NCBI GenBank assembly: GCA_013396995.1
Contig: VWZP01010942.1
Coordinates: 144,808-208,807 of the forward strand
DNA length: 64,000 nt
Reading direction: 5' to 3'
Source: Dicaeum eximium
Taxonomy: Eukaryota; Chordata; Aves; Passeriformes; Dicaeidae
In this document: positions 37,482 to 51,600 of the stretch, piece by piece
Position numbering within the stretch: the stretch's first letter is position 1
Layout of the letters: each line of letters opens with the position of its first letter
Notes under the pieces: model-generated
Seen by the model: only the letters and a program-made list of their open reading frames with translations
What the model was told of the DNA's origin: nothing
Database searches by the model: none
Position numbers and translations under genes: made by a program

Positions 37482-40400
37482 GCACCATTTATTGACTCAC
37501 ACAATGAGGAAAATAAATTAGATTAGACCAGGCCAAAATTAGGTTTGTGGAATAAATTGCAAATCTGCTGTGGATTTTTTTATGTTTCTGGACTGAATTT
37601 GTCTCTATTCCCCAAAAAGGCAGTTTTAAGAAGTATCTCATATATAACTGAGAAGATATTCTCAGTTTTATAATTTTATTTGTCCCCTTAAGGTAATTTA
37701 GAAAAACAGGAAGCATTTTCATGTATTAAGTTTCTGCTTATTGTTTAAACAGTAGCATTTGCTGAGCTGGCCTTTTAAACACATTTACAAGGTCTATAGA
37801 CTGAGTTATTGGTGTTGAAATCCAGTGAAAAATTCTCTTACAGTAGAAGTAATCAGAGCTGAAATAAAGCAAAGCGACATTAAGTAATTAACACCAATGG
37901 GTCTAACTTTTATATTTACTTGAGTTTCTAGAAAAGTCCAGGTGCCTTATGTATCTGAATGAAGTCATCTGAGATACTCTAAGACAAAATTAGTTCTATT
38001 TCAAAATAATGTATGTCTTATGGAAGTTTTCAGATTAATTGCCAAGATTTCAGGATCTTTGGATTTATAAGGCATGTAGGAAAAATACAAGATCACATTG
38101 CTTCCCATCACCCTTACACACATATATTTCTGGCACAAGGAAGGGCTTGTGAAGTAAACCACCCCAGTTAAGTACACTTAGAGTGATTTGACTGTGATTT
38201 GACTTCCAAGAGCCATTAATAAATTTCACAGCAGTAAGTCACCAAGATACCATATAGCTGCCAGCCAACACTGCCCACAACAATTTTAAGGAGGGCATCC
38301 AGTCTGAAGTGCCTCATTTCTGGGACACCTTACCTTGTTCAATTTTCTAAGCTGCCAGGCAGCACAGAAAATCCATGTGAAGCAGTATCTGAAATTCTTT
38401 CCCTAAATTTCCAGGGATGGTCTCTTTAAAACTAAGGCAAATATCAACATTTTGGCTATAAGTACATATTTGTCCATAAAATACATGGAATAATCTATTT
38501 CACTTGAATATTACTTCTTAGACCCTTAGTGTTTCTGGCTAGAAGCTGAGGAATGAGGATGGCTAAATTATCTCAGGTATTTCTATGGAACAGATTCCAG
38601 TTCTCACACGAGTTTTTGGTTACGATCACAGCATCATTTTGAGAATACACCTTTACTTGCACTCAGAATCAGAGAGAGATGGCAGTCTCTCATGCTATGC
38701 TATTCACAGAAAAATTTCTAAGGTATTGCATAGTAGACCTGATTCAATTATTCAGCATTACAATAATTTTCAATGTGTTTCCTTTGAAGTGTGTATATTT
38801 ATTGGAAGCATACTGGGCTATTGAATAGGGTATCATGGGTGTTGAAAGAAGTGGGAAACATCCTTGGCATAAATACAGACCAGGTGATTTGTTATTACCC
38901 TTCCTCATTTCTTTATTTCCCCTGATTCACGCCAGGAATTGTGACTGCAGCCAGGATAGGAAAACAGTTCTGATGAAGTAAACACACAGTGATGTACTTT
39001 CTTCTGCCATGGAGAAGCAGGTCTTGTTTCCTGTTCCCCAAACCCCTGTTTGCATAGGTCTCCTTTCTGAGAGAGCAAGTAGAAGAATGGAAATATTAGG
39101 AAACCAAACAGAAGAACAGAACAGTATGACTCTAACTTGCGGTTCCCAGGCTGCCTGCATAACTGTCTAGACTAATTGCAGGAGCAGTCTTGCTCAAAAC
39201 ACACACTAATGGCCTGATCACTATTTACAGAAATGACCTTGAATATTTGAAAGACAAAAACCACATGTGTAAGTTATTTCCTGCAGCTAACAGGAAGACT
39301 TTCAGCTTTTAAGCATGTAGGCGAACAAAATGTTACAGCAACGTGCATGCTAATTGGCAAATTGAACACTGTTTTAGACCTCTTGCTAAATTATAGGGCA
39401 GGAATAGGACCAAGCACAGCACAATGGAGGAAGAAAATCACTCCTGGCTTTATATGTGAGCATGAGAGGAAAGAAACACACTGACGTGTCACTTTGGGAC
39501 TGGAGCAAACATATGACTGCTCAGATTGGGAGAGAAAGCACCTTGTTGTTTGGACATCCAAACCTGAGTGAAGGAGAAGAGACAAGACCAATATTACTTA
39601 TAAGCCTTATAACATACTCTCACACAGGAATAATCAGAGCCATACTGGGATATTGCTTCTTATTGCTGCTATTTTGGCAATGTGAAAAGTCTTTTCTTGA
39701 TCTGGACATTTCTAGATATGTCATCAAGATCTGAAAAAAGCACATCAGATAAATATCCTTGGGAAAACATCATGAACACTCCAATCCCTAGGACTTAAAG
39801 AAAAAAAAAATAGCTAACTATGTAAGTATTCCATTAGATGACTGGCATGGGAAGTATTGACTTGGTTCAGGAAGTTGTACTTTGACTCTAAGAAAAAGAT
39901 ATTTTAAAGGGATAATGTAAATATAAAAAGAACATTAATGAAGTATATGGGACTTCAAATTGTGTACTACTTTTTGTAGAGATTTACCTGTAGCAGAAGG
40001 TGACAGATTTTATTTACCCAGTAGCTAAGAAATAGTCTGTGGGCAGAATCGAATGGAGCAGTGGTGAGTTACTTAAAATAACCTGTCAGTGCAAGAACAG
40101 CTCTTTGCTCCACTCTCCGGAGATCAAGGATACTTTTAGGCACCCCAGCTTAGGGACAAAACAATAAAAGCTAGTTACTATTGCAAGCCCTAATCTGGAG
40201 TGGTTCTCACCCCATACTTAAAACACTCACAGTAATTTTAGGAGTAAGCAAGAACAGGAGCTACCTGTAATCATGTGCAAAGCACAAGAATTAACTGAAA
40301 ATACATGTTTCTTAAAAGGAATAAACAGTGAAAGAACAAGGCTGGTTTCACTGGTAAAAAAGGGAGCTACATGCACATGGCTGCAATTGCACGGGCAAGG

Positions 40401-41556
40401 TTTTTCATTTCCTTTCTCTGATGATGTTTCATGCTATTCTCTGCTGATATGTAATGGGGGGTGGGACAAGGTGACATCCAGAAATCTCTCCCATTGTAAG
40501 TTACTCTATAGTTCAGTGATTACTTGGTAAGAAATAAATTTTTAAAAATCAACCCAAAATAGAGGTGTCACTAAGATAGTTACAAACACATGTCAAAAAA
40601 GGAAAAATCTAAAACTGTCTTTGGTAATGTAAATAGTACAAGGCACTGCACTTTTCCCATCTCATTCTTCAAGGCAGGAAACTACTTTGCCTGGAAATGC
40701 ACAGAAGATTAAGATACGTGACAACTCAAGGGAGAAATGCCTTGCAGTCTGACCAGTTGAGCCCATGCAAAGGTGCATGTTCTGTAAACTCTCAGGCCTG
40801 AAATTTGACATGCTGATGTTTTCATCTGTGTGACGGTGCATAAAGAGCTGCATTAGGGTAACAGACACTGCAGGTTCTTTCCTAAATTCAAGTATATGCT
40901 TTTCTTAGCATTTTGTGAGAAATGTTTCAAAGCTTTTATTTGCCAATGCTTACAAATCTTGAACCCTTCCAAAGGGTAGTAAAAGTGCAGCAGGGCAAAT
41001 TTTGTGGTCTGAATTTCCCCTGAAAGTACCTAACCACTATGGCAATTCTGTAGATGTATCATCCTTTCTCCATCACAGTTCTCTTTTTCTGTCATTCTGA
41101 TATGAGAACTGTTAAAGCTTCAAACATAAAGAAGAAGTTCTCAACAATGCCTCCACCTTTTATTTCTCCTTTTTATTCCTCCCTTCCCTTTACCCCTCCC
41201 CAAGTGATGGTATTATAGAGAAGGAGGATGAGAAGCTTTCCAAACTATTTTGCTCATGTTTAAGAAAAACTTAAGACTTTTTAAATTATGTAAAGTTAAT
41301 TTGTGAACTGATTCACTTGCCTTTTCTAAGAAGTTATGCTGGACTCTGTGTCTCCAGTTTTGAAGCCTGTGGTGGCTGAAAGGACTGCAGGACGACTCTT
41401 TCTAACAATTAAGTCAGTAACAAAAAAAAAAAACAAACAACTTATTAAAATCTTGATATCCAGAGCAAGGTTCATTTAGTGTCATAAAGCTGAAGAAGTG
41501 TTAGAGCTCTTGTAAGTATTTATGGATGGAATAATTGCAAGGGAGTTGTTACTTGG

Positions 41557-42139
41557 TGTGCTGGTTTGGGCTGAGGTAGAAGTAATTCTTATCTCAGTGG
41601 CTGGTATGGGGCTGTGTTTTGGATTTGTGCTGAACACAGGGTTGATAATACAGAGGTGTTTTTGCTGGTGCTGAGCAGGGCTTGCACAGAGCCAAGGCCT
41701 TTTCTGCTTTTGGTACTGCCCCACTGGGGAGGGGACTGGGGGTGCTCAGGAGGTTGGGAGGAGACACAGCCAGGACAGGTGACCCAAACTGACCAGAGGG
41801 ACATTCCAGACCTTGGCACCAACCTCAGTGTATAAAGTGGGGACAAGGAAGAGGAGTGGGGGCACACCCTGGAGGGATGGCATTTGCCTTCCCCAGTAAC
41901 CATTTTGCATGATGGGGCCCTGCTTTCCTAGAGAACTGACATGGCATTGCATGCCCATGGGAAGCAGTGAGTGATTGCTTGTTTTACTTTGCTTGTGTGC
42001 CACAGCCTTTGCTTTCTCTATTAAATTCAGCCCATGAGTTCTCCAGCTTTCATTCTTCCAGTCCTCTCCCCAGTCTCTCTGGTGAGGGAGTGAGTGAGCA
42101 GCTATATGGGGCTTGGCTGCTGGCTGGGGTTAAACCATG
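41557..42139 (+). mobile_element. Solo LTR of an avian endogenous retrovirus
   Basis: Starts TGTGCTGGTTTGGGCTGAG and ends near GGGGTTAAACCATG, matching a common avian LTR family as remembered. Internal signals are in the right order: TATAAA at 41831-41836 and the poly(A) signal ATTAAA at 42020-42025. No retroviral coding sequence flanks it. Open frames inside it are incidental. Confidence 0.85.
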
Positions 42140-42959
42140 GGAATTCTCACTCAGCTGTTTCAAGTGTTACTATTAAGTTATCTTTCCCAATATTTTTTTC
42201 GAAAATTTTCCATCAAGATTGATGCTGCCAAGTCTCTTGCCACAAGACATGTCCAGTTCCTAAAGTAAATGTGATAATTTGCTAGCCTGAATTGCCTAGC
42301 AGCCACAAGACTGGTGATTGTATATTTCACTTTAATGTTGCAGTTTCTGCTGGATAGGGGTGAGGCCCTAACCTCTCTTCAAGCAGCTCACACATGTCAG
42401 TGGGAGCGAGACTCCCCAAACTTCCCTCAACAGCACAGAAACTGGAAACAAGGACTAGCTTACTGCTTAGGGAACTTGACACAAAAAGTTAAACTTACAG
42501 TCTATTTAGAATACAAACCTTGAAAAAACCACCTTCATCATTGCTAAGATGGCAATTTCTTTTCTGGGCCGGGTGCTGGAGTGGATACAGAGTCTGGCTG
42601 CTGCAAGCATACATCCCCTTGTGATGGATTTAGCCAGAGTAGCTATCATCATGACTATTGGTAGAGCACATGGTTGTTATATGATTTGGGAATTTGCACT
42701 GCTATATTCCTGATAGAAAAGGGGCAACAGAGAGGCCAGGTTTGAGTCCAGAACTTCTATTATAACTCATAACTCTGACATCATAACCCTCAAGTGAGCA
42801 TTGGGGCCAGGATGGGTAATCAGTATTACACTAGTCTCAGTATCAAAGAGACTAAACAGAGAACCTTTTCTGTACAGTTGTGTAGAAGACAGCTAGATCA
42901 TGGTGTTCTGGGAATATGAAATCTTCATGTGTTTCTCACAAGGCAGGACAGTCAGTAGG
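42140..42959. other. Intergenic sequence
   Basis: Nothing recognised. Confidence 0.5.
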
Positions 42960-44720
42960 TCATCCAGGTGTATAAGAGAACAATTCGGTTTGAAAGGGAC
43001 CTCCAAACCCCAGCTCAGAGCAGGTCGAATCAGGTCAAGTTTCTTAGAGCCATGTCCATGTTCCAGGTGAGTCTTGAAGGCCTCCAAGAATAGAGATTTT
43101 ACATCCTCTTTGGGTAAACTCTTTCAGTATTTGAGCTCCCTTGCAATAACTTCTTTTATCCCAGTACCCGACCAGAATGTCCCATGTTGCAACCTCTGGC
43201 CATTGTGCCCAGTCCTATCATCATGCATTTCTGAGAATAATCTACCTCCACCATCTCTTCGTCATCTGATCAGGATGCTGTATCAAACAAGAATAAGGTT
43301 TTCTGTAAGCCTTCTCTTCTTAAGGCTGAGCAAACCCATTTCTCTCAGCCTCTTTTCCTCTGACAAGCTTGGTGGCAAAAGGCAGAGTGCCTCAGTCTTC
43401 TCCCTGTCATTTGTCACTAGTTCCCCTGTCCCACTGACTGGTAGGGCCACATTCTCCTCAAACTTTCTTTTGCTGCCAATATCCTCAGAAAAGGCCTTTC
43501 TTGCCATCCTTCACTTTCTTTGCTAGTTTCAAGTGCAGCTAAGCTTTGGTTTTCCTGACTTAATTTCTTAATGCACAGGCAATGTCTTTGCATTTCTCCT
43601 CGGTAGCCTACCCTGCTTCCACCTTCTGTGTGCACCTTTTTTTGTGTTTGAGCTCAGTCAGGAGCTCTGTATTCATTCTGGCCCTTTGCCAGCCTGCTTG
43701 ACTTTATTCACACTGAGACAGATCATTCCAGTGCTCTGAGAATGTTGCCTCTGAAGATCAACTGAATCACCCTGGACGTTTTCCTTCTGGGGCAGTTTCC
43801 TAAAGGAACCTGGAGATAAGTCCCTGAACATGCCGAAAACTACTCTTCTGAGGTTTTGGATCGAGACTGCTCCTCTCAGGATCTTAAACTTCACACTCTT
43901 GACTCTACAAGAATCATTGTTACTGCAGCAAACACTGCTGCCCTTTACACTACCCAGCAATTGTTGTGCATTTGAGTCACGGGTCCGAGAGAGCATCTTC
44001 CCTTACCCGTACCCCTGTCACATGGAACAAGACACTACCCTCAGTACATTTCAGAAATTTCCTAGACTGATTTTGTCCAGATATGCTGTCCTTCCAACAG
44101 GGCGACTAAGGCCCACAAAGAAACTAGGGTCTGTGACTGAGACTTTCTCCAGCTGCTTAAAGAATGCTTCACCTGTGTTTGTGTGTGCGTGTGCATGCGT
44201 GTGTGCATGCACACCTTCCTTATCAGACAGGATGTAGCAGATAATCATTGAAGAATACCATACTTGTCTGTCCTCTGATCCTTACCCAAAAACTCACTAT
44301 TCACACATCACCTGTCCCAAGGCAAAATCCATGCACCTGCTTTATACAGAGCTCAATCTCTCCTCTTTGCCATCCTTACCCCCTGTCTTTTCTGCATCCC
44401 TCCACTGCAGCACTATAGTCATAAGAGCTATCCTACCACATCACCATAATCCTAACAAGGTCTTAGATCTGTGGTTGTGTATACACAATCCTCCTGCTTA
44501 TTCCTTATGCTCATAGATTTATGCACAAGCATTTGAGATGGGTCCCAAGCTGCACTGCTTTTATAGGAAGTGAGAGAGCCTTCCCTGTCACGCTGTTTGC
44601 CACATTCAGCTACACTTTCTCTCATGCCCTCAGTTCTCTCCATGTTGCAGTAACCCTTCCTGGCATACCTCATGTAAAGCCACCTTCCCCAGGTTAGGAA
44701 GCTTGTTTGCAAAGACCCCC
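42960..44720 (-). mobile_element. Old CR1 LINE, antisense, with endonuclease remnant and 3'UTR
   Basis: On the - strand, 44720 to about 43680 resembles the start of pol. A recognisable piece of the endonuclease C-terminal region lies at about 43950-43750: VKFKILRG followed by a degraded 'DFRRADFGLFRDL'-like stretch that reads LRRVVFGMFRDL here. The spacer follows at about 43635-43420, then an abrupt jump to the CR1 3'UTR (43400-42960). The reverse transcriptase is missing. Divergence is much higher than in the sense copies. The right-hand boundary is approximate. Confidence 0.72.
44181..44214. repeat. 34-bp alternating purine-pyrimidine tract (TG/CA)
   Basis: Perfect purine-pyrimidine alternation of GT, GC, AT and AC steps, containing two tgcatgc-type palindromic cores. 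Such tracts can adopt Z-DNA. Confidence 0.85.
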
Positions 44721-47700
44721 TTTGTCAAGCACACTTGAGAGAAGCACAAAAAAAGGTGAACCTTCCTCACCGAGACTCAAGATGTTTCTGGAAAGAAGTA
44801 TGAAAAACAACAAAGTATTAACTCATGGAGAAAAGCAGAAGCATCTACAGCTGAGGAGTGTCAGTCCTTTGAAGACTGCATACAATTCAGATCCTATCTG
44901 AATGTGAAAATGAATGCTTTTAAAATCCAAGTCAGGAAAGGGGTCCAACTTTCTCTTAAAGGTTTGGCAAGGTAAGAATTTAAAATTGTCATTGGTGTAT
45001 AAGACACAACATCAACAACCTGTCACGTAGGTCACTGATTAGGATTTCCACAGAATATTGTAAACACTGTCCTGTGATAATTGACAAAGGTGAGTTATTT
45101 CAATAAATGCTGTAAGTTTCAAAGTAAGTGCTGTAAATCTCTAGGTTTGCAGTCATCACCAACCATTACTAACAATTCGAGGCAGCTTTCTGTTGCCTGG
45201 ATTTTCCATTTTAAGATGGCACACATTAAATACAGGGCAAACCATTCGTTCTGCCCAGCCCTTACATAACTGACACTGCAGGCCATCCCTGGAAATAATG
45301 TTGGCAGGAGAGTATGGTCAAGAAACGCCACCTGCTGTCTCCTGGATCACTGTTCCAAAAGGCTGCTGCAGCACAAGGATGTGCACAAAACTCATGTTTC
45401 ATTTTACTGGAGGAAGAACATTGGAGTATGCTAAAGAGCAATCCTTTTCCACACAAGAATACACCAAGAGCTCTCAGATCCTCACCATAGCTACTTACAA
45501 CACATAAAATGTTAAGCAGTACTACCTACAGAACGTCTTGCTGTGAAACCTAGAGAAAAAAATGCAGCAATTCGCTTTGAAATGTAAACGCTTTGGGTTT
45601 TTTTCAGATTGTTAAAAATAAATTTAATTGATTTTAAAAACATTGACTTCTCTTTGAGTTCAAGGTTCATCACTGATAAAAACTGAGTATCAACTCCAGT
45701 AACGATGCACATGCTATTCTCTGAGGCTGTCTCCATGAGAGCTGTCTAGCAACTCAGCCCTTGACATTGCAGCCACTCTAATCCAGCAAAACCCCTAAAT
45801 ATTTGCTTATCTTTAGACAAGTTTGGGCTCCTGATCTTGGGTGCTGGAATACCAGGAGTCAACACCACCTAAGTACACTCAACTCAGCATCAGACTGAAG
45901 ATCCTTCACCACAAGTCAGTGTGCTTAGAATCTTGATGCACCAAAAGATGAATCCATAAATAACCACCCAAATCCAAGATTACCCAAATAACACACTCGG
46001 GGACTTGTATGACACAAATCAGACTTAGTTGGGAATCAGCTGCATAAATATTAGAACTTGCTTATTTTTTAGCTTTTTTCAGCTTGCTTATTTTTAGCTT
46101 GTTTTTAGCCAAGGGAAAATGTTAGCAGCCTTCTACAACATTTCTAGAGCAACAGTCAATATTCTAATTTTAATTGTCTGAATTTTGTGTGTGTTTCTTT
46201 GAACCTATGCTTTAAACTTAAGTCCCTGCTTTCCTCTTCTACTGATGTACTGTTAGTTTAGTGCATCTCCTTTCTTTTTCAAGACAAAGATGTTTTTCTT
46301 TAAAAAAAACAACTTAGTACTCTCAAGTAAATAAACCTCAAGAAAACAAGTAGTCAAGAGAAAAAACAATGGAAAATGTCAAGTATTGACATTTTAAATA
46401 GAATTTATTATTACTTCAGTTGCAGGTAGGATACAGCCTTAGTTAGGAAGTAAACAATTCTGATTAGAATGAACAAGCACACATGCACAGTCCTAGGATG
46501 CAACAACTTATTGCAATTAATAAAATTTAATACAAGTCTTAAAGTGCCAAGTTAGGAAATTAAACAGAACTGACCTTATGTATTTGCTATGTTAGGCTAA
46601 ATGGGTCAAACTGTCTTTGATGGCCTTTAAAAATGTGGCATTTATACACTTTTAATACCAAACAATTGTCCTGATTGTACTGGACAACACCAGACAGTTT
46701 TCCTGTCCATACAAACAGAGTAAACTGAAAGGTAATTAATTTCTGGAAATTTTCTGCCATTAATCCTTGCCACACTGAAAGCAGCCTTTACAAATCTCAT
46801 ATCAAATTCATTTGTGGAGAAAAGATTGGGAACTTCTTCAATGAAGGGAAAACTACATGTGGAATTACATACTACACAATATTACACAAAAAGTAATAGC
46901 TGTGTTTTTACATTTATGTAGTAGTACTTTAGTCTATGCCACCAATCATAAAAAGGGTACACGTCATTCACAGAAGTGTGATACATACTTCAAATTATTC
47001 TTCATTTGCATGAAATTCCATCTACTTTGTAACAGTTTTATTAATATTAACAGGACACACTGTGACAAAAGAATTAAGTCACAGTTAGAGCTTCAGAAGG
47101 AAACATCCCACCAACTGTAGCCACATTTGTTTTGAAGCATGGATGGGTTCTTTTTTCTTCAGTGTCTCACTGGCTTCAATGATACAGATATTTATTCACA
47201 GAAAATATACTCTTTATGTTATGACATATGTTGAGTTATGACTTTTGCTTGAACGGAGCAGAGACAAAATAAATAAACAGAAGGCAGAGAAGACATAATG
47301 CTGCCCAGCTTGGGAAGTATCAAGCCAAGTTCCACCTAGTCTTGTGCTCACAAGACCACCAAGTTCTTTTATCAACATGTTCATCATTCCACATGCAAAG
47401 GCACTCAAAGGCACATGAATGCTAGCCAAGGTGTAATTGTTTCCAATTCCTTCTATTCCGGATGGTGAGTTCGTTCAGATTCTTGGGTATACAGGACTAA
47501 CAGACACAAAAAGCTTTTTTATTGCTGGAGTCCAGCACATTTAATCTAAAGTCATTAAAGCTGGACAAAGTGAAGCTTCTTTGTACTTATTTTTCAATCA
47601 AAAATAGGGTAAATTATGCAGATGGTATAATTATAGTTAAAAATGTGATCATAATTGCTCTAAAAAACTTTTTGTGACTTAGTTGCAAATTTGCATCAAG

Positions 47701-48334
47701 ATTGGCTTATCCTAGGAGTCTGAATATCAGAAAATGAGAAGGAAGCAATTTGTGCAGTCACTCACTCTGAGAATGACTTTTTATCAGGAATCTACTTCAA
47801 GTGAGAAAGAAACCACTTGGTTACCATGCTAATTCCCATGGCATTTCCATGATCCCAGTTGATAGGAAAAAAATACTAATATATTTCTTTAGAAGAAAAA
47901 GATATTAAAGTGAACAAAAGATGCTTGCTTCCACTTAATTCTCTTGAGATCTAAATACTTTGAATAGACAGTTCAAGCACTTCTTTTATCTGCACTCTTG
48001 CCTGCCTCTGTCCTTTCAGTCAGAACATTACATATGATGAAGACCAAATTTTCTTCTCATGAACCACAGATGTCAGGTCAGATACTCATACCACTTTGCT
48101 CACTTCCATCCATTCACTTCCAGAATATTTAACATAGGAAAATCTGATACAAGAGCCTAAGGAAAAAGTCAAACCTTTCTATTACTCCCATTTCTGAACA
48201 ACACACGATTACCCACTGTCGCAGCTTGTTTTTAGGATCAAAATTGAAACACGGAAATTACATGATCTGTATTTAAAATGAAATTTTACACAAACAACTT
48301 TAAACTGCTCACTGTGTAAAAAGGGAAAAGACAT
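44721..48334. other. Intergenic sequence downstream of PTCD2
   Basis: May include distal PTCD2 3'UTR on the - strand. No gene or repeat recognised. Confidence 0.5.
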
Positions 48335-48340
48335 TTTATT
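48335..48340 (-). terminator. PTCD2: Candidate PTCD2 poly(A) signal
   Basis: AATAAA on the - strand, 57 nt after the PTCD2 stop codon. It would give a very short 3'UTR; other AATAAA hexamers occur further downstream, for example at 47517-47522. Confidence 0.35.
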
Positions 48341-48396
48341 TTAACCTGTATTATAAAAGATGCTATCAGCAGTTCAATTTGGCATCAAATACCAAG

Positions 48397-48621
48397 CTAT
48401 TCTAAGAACAGATTTGACCAAAGTGGATTAGCACCCTGACAGCCCAATTGTTTCTGATTTAAAAGCTTTGCAGTAGTCTTCTTTGAACTAGGAATATGGA
48501 AAAGCATGTCTTCCAGAGTGCACATGGTTATCTGTCCTGAAGCTTGTAGTTTCGTATAAATATTTCCTAATTTGACAGAAAGGTCAGGGCTCTCTTCCAT
48601 CTCTTCCCTGACTGCAGCCAG
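48397..48621 (-). CDS. PTCD2: PTCD2 last coding exon
   Basis: 225 nt including TAG at 48399-48397. Acceptor ctcttccttag|CTG. Encodes 74 residues beginning LAAVREEMEE; the middle matches the human IYGTLHITGQVTTDSLD region with changes, and the end is LLNQKQLGCQ then SNLFLE. The C-terminal 20 residues are the least conserved part. Confidence 0.93.
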   Translation of the reverse strand: MAAVREEMEESPDLSVKLGNIYTKLQASGQITMCTLEDMLFHIPSSKKTTAKLLNQKQLGCQGANPLWSNLFLE

Positions 48622-51600
48622 CTAAGGAAGAGAAAATGACAGATTGTTACAGTTCAGCAAGTGGAGTTCTCGTTCTACCACCACACTGAAGAAAAGCAGT
48701 AACTCATAGTAAAAAAAAAATACACAGTGTAAGATAGGTGGCTGAGGCAATAACTCATAAGATGAGGATTTTATGAAGAGTAAATTATGCATCACTGCAA
48801 AATAGTGGAAAGCACTGGTTGTCTATTAAAGAGAGTTTATTAGATTTAAAACTTCCTTGGAGTTGTACAATCGTATTTTCAGTCCTAGTACAGACAAACA
48901 CAATTATTTTCTATTTAAATCCAGGAAACATAATTGCTTCCTGGAATCTGCTTTCCAGATCGGCATAATTCTAATTATTATGATGTATCTTCATAAATGC
49001 ACAGTACAGTACAAATCCATACAATTCAGACTATAGAAGACTGAGAAGTTCTGTTTGCCATACACAAGAGTATGACCTCAAGTGTTACGTAAATCCTTTA
49101 AAAATATTATTATCAATAAACTTTTGTGGAAAGGGACAATTAGGACTAATGCTTAGTATTCTTTTGGCAGCTAAAAATTTCCCAAACAAAGTCAAAATAC
49201 AACACTAACACATGCAACATTTATTGCAATGACTTCACAAAACGAAATGCTGCTTAAAGAATTTCTTTTTAACATAGCAGTTAATATATATGAGCTATGT
49301 TTTGAAAGGTTGGCCCTCCCCTTCTCCTAATATTTATTATTTTGCATATTAGTTATTGATTTTGTTTAATAGGCAGCAGTGAAAGACTAAGTATTTAATT
49401 ATTAACACAGTCTTAAATGTCTTGTTCTATAGGCATATCCAAAATGAATATACTAAACAAGCTTCAGGAAAAGCAGCAGCAATGCTGACAAACTGAGAGG
49501 GGCTATGTATGTGCTCTAAAGGAAGTTGTCTTACTGTTCAAGACTTTAAAAACCAGTTTTCACAGTAAAATATAGTTAAATAGCAAAAGCTACTATTTCC
49601 CATATCACACTTCCCTCTATAGTGCCACAGGTCTCTCATATACTACCAACCTAACAACCAGTTTCTGTTACCAGAAATTTTATTCTCATTTCATATGAAA
49701 TGAAAATAGCACAGGAGGCAAGGGATTAACTCACTTAATACCACTAGGGAAAGTGTCATCTACATTCAGATGAAATATGAGCTTCTAGAAGCAAGATCCA
49801 CAACAAAAAATGAAGCCAACAGCTAAGTGTTTTGTCCAGGAGGAGAGGAAGCCAGCCAGCTGCTTCGGCATCGGAATGCATCAGAACCCAAACAAGTAGA
49901 GCAGGGCGAACTCCTGAGTTCTGTAGGTGAACCACCACTGTTGTGGCTCAGCCCAGTACCATGAACCTTCTCTCATCACTGTATACTTACCACCTGTTCA
50001 GAAAACTCAGTTCTTTTCACGAAGAGAGGAGTATCTACTTCCACTGCTGCCTCTAATGTATTTATTACTTCTTCTAGCAAACCAGATCTGAGCTGGACAA
50101 GGACCTTAAAAATAAAATAAAAACACACCACACAAATAGTACTTATCATAAGAATGTAACTTTTTACAAGACTGTTTGAGGAAGACATGAAGCAAAGCAG
50201 GACAAAATACACTTCCAGACAGTGCACTGAGAAAAATTCATCCATTGCAAAGAAAGAGATGGAATGATCAATTTCCTCCAATGTTTGGGGTTTTTTACCA
50301 GCTGGGACCTGGAAACGAAGGGTGAGGCTTGAGGCAAAGCTCCTCTGATGGAGCTGCACTACCTGCTCTTGAATAAAGTGGTTTTTACCATAGTTTAGAG
50401 GTTACTTGTATGGCAAATGCAGACTTTCTTCAGATTGTAGACTGCACAACTAAAGAAAAGAATTGTTCTATGTACACATGTGGATACAGTGTGCAGGGCT
50501 GAGAAGACAGGCTGAAGGAGGCCTGAAGTGGGCAGAGCATGTACTTGGAGCTGGGTAAAAGATTTTAAAATCTTTTGGAGCTAGAAAGCAAAAATCATAA
50601 CTAGAAATTGTTCATGAGTCTAATACTCACAGATGTAGGACTGGTCTACTTTACATTCCCACCTATGGTAGGAAGTGATTTTAGAAAGTGGGTGGAGATT
50701 GTAAACAGTTCAAAATGTAAGTCATCCAACTGACAGAAATTGTCTGTTGGCCCAAAAATGAGCTCAGCAACACTACCAACACATGCCTGTGCTAGTAAGA
50801 GGCTGGTCTTCTGTTACTTTGGACTTGGGAGTTTATTGGCCAGTTCAGCATATTCTGCAAAATTGTAATACACAGCAAGCATACTTACCTTAAGATTATG
50901 GTATAGTTTGTTCTCTGTTCTCATTATCTGGGAACAGTAAAACTTGGCTTGTGCTACATCGTTCTGGGAAGGAATCATAAATAATAAAAAAATAGTCATA
51001 CATGTGTCAAAAACTTGCACAACGGAAGAAAAACAACAGTCCTTCAGAACTTTTCAATAAATCACAATGCAGCATGTAGAACCCCTTTACCAAGACCCAC
51101 AGACACCAAACAGCACCCAGCCTGCAAAAGGAATACCCCGTGCTGGAGTTCCCATGCCATCTGGCTCTTCGATACTGTGTGTGACTGCCACATGTAACCA
51201 CCACTGAGCATGAGATCACCTAAAAGGTGGAAGAGTTACACACATGCTCAGTTCAACACGTGTCAGAGTAATGAAGTGCAGCATATATTACCCTGTGTAT
51301 TTATCCTGCCCAGCCCTTCTAACCTTTTGGACATACACATTTACAGTACTGTATCTTTGTCATCACTTGATTTGAATAGACAGTAAATGTTACACTGACA
51401 TTTACTAGACCAAGCAATGTTACTTAGGATCAAGAAACATCTTACTTACAGCAAGGAGCGCTGTCAAAATTCATTCAGCTTAAGGAACAATTAAATGTGA
51501 TGTGGAGCATTATTCCATTTGCAAAACAAGGATTTTATCACGCCATTGTATACATGAATAATTTATTTCAATGATGCTATTTTTCAGTGTCTCCATTCAC

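Larger units (their letters stand above)
36120..41556. other. Intergenic sequence
   Basis: Low-complexity G/T tract at 36329-36503 and a poly(A) run at 37462-37481. No gene recognised. Confidence 0.5.

Noticed and set aside
43673..44237. Open frames of 135 codons (+) and 107 codons (-)
   Set aside because: The - strand frame resembles a decayed CR1 endonuclease end and the + strand frame is its antisense. Not a host gene.
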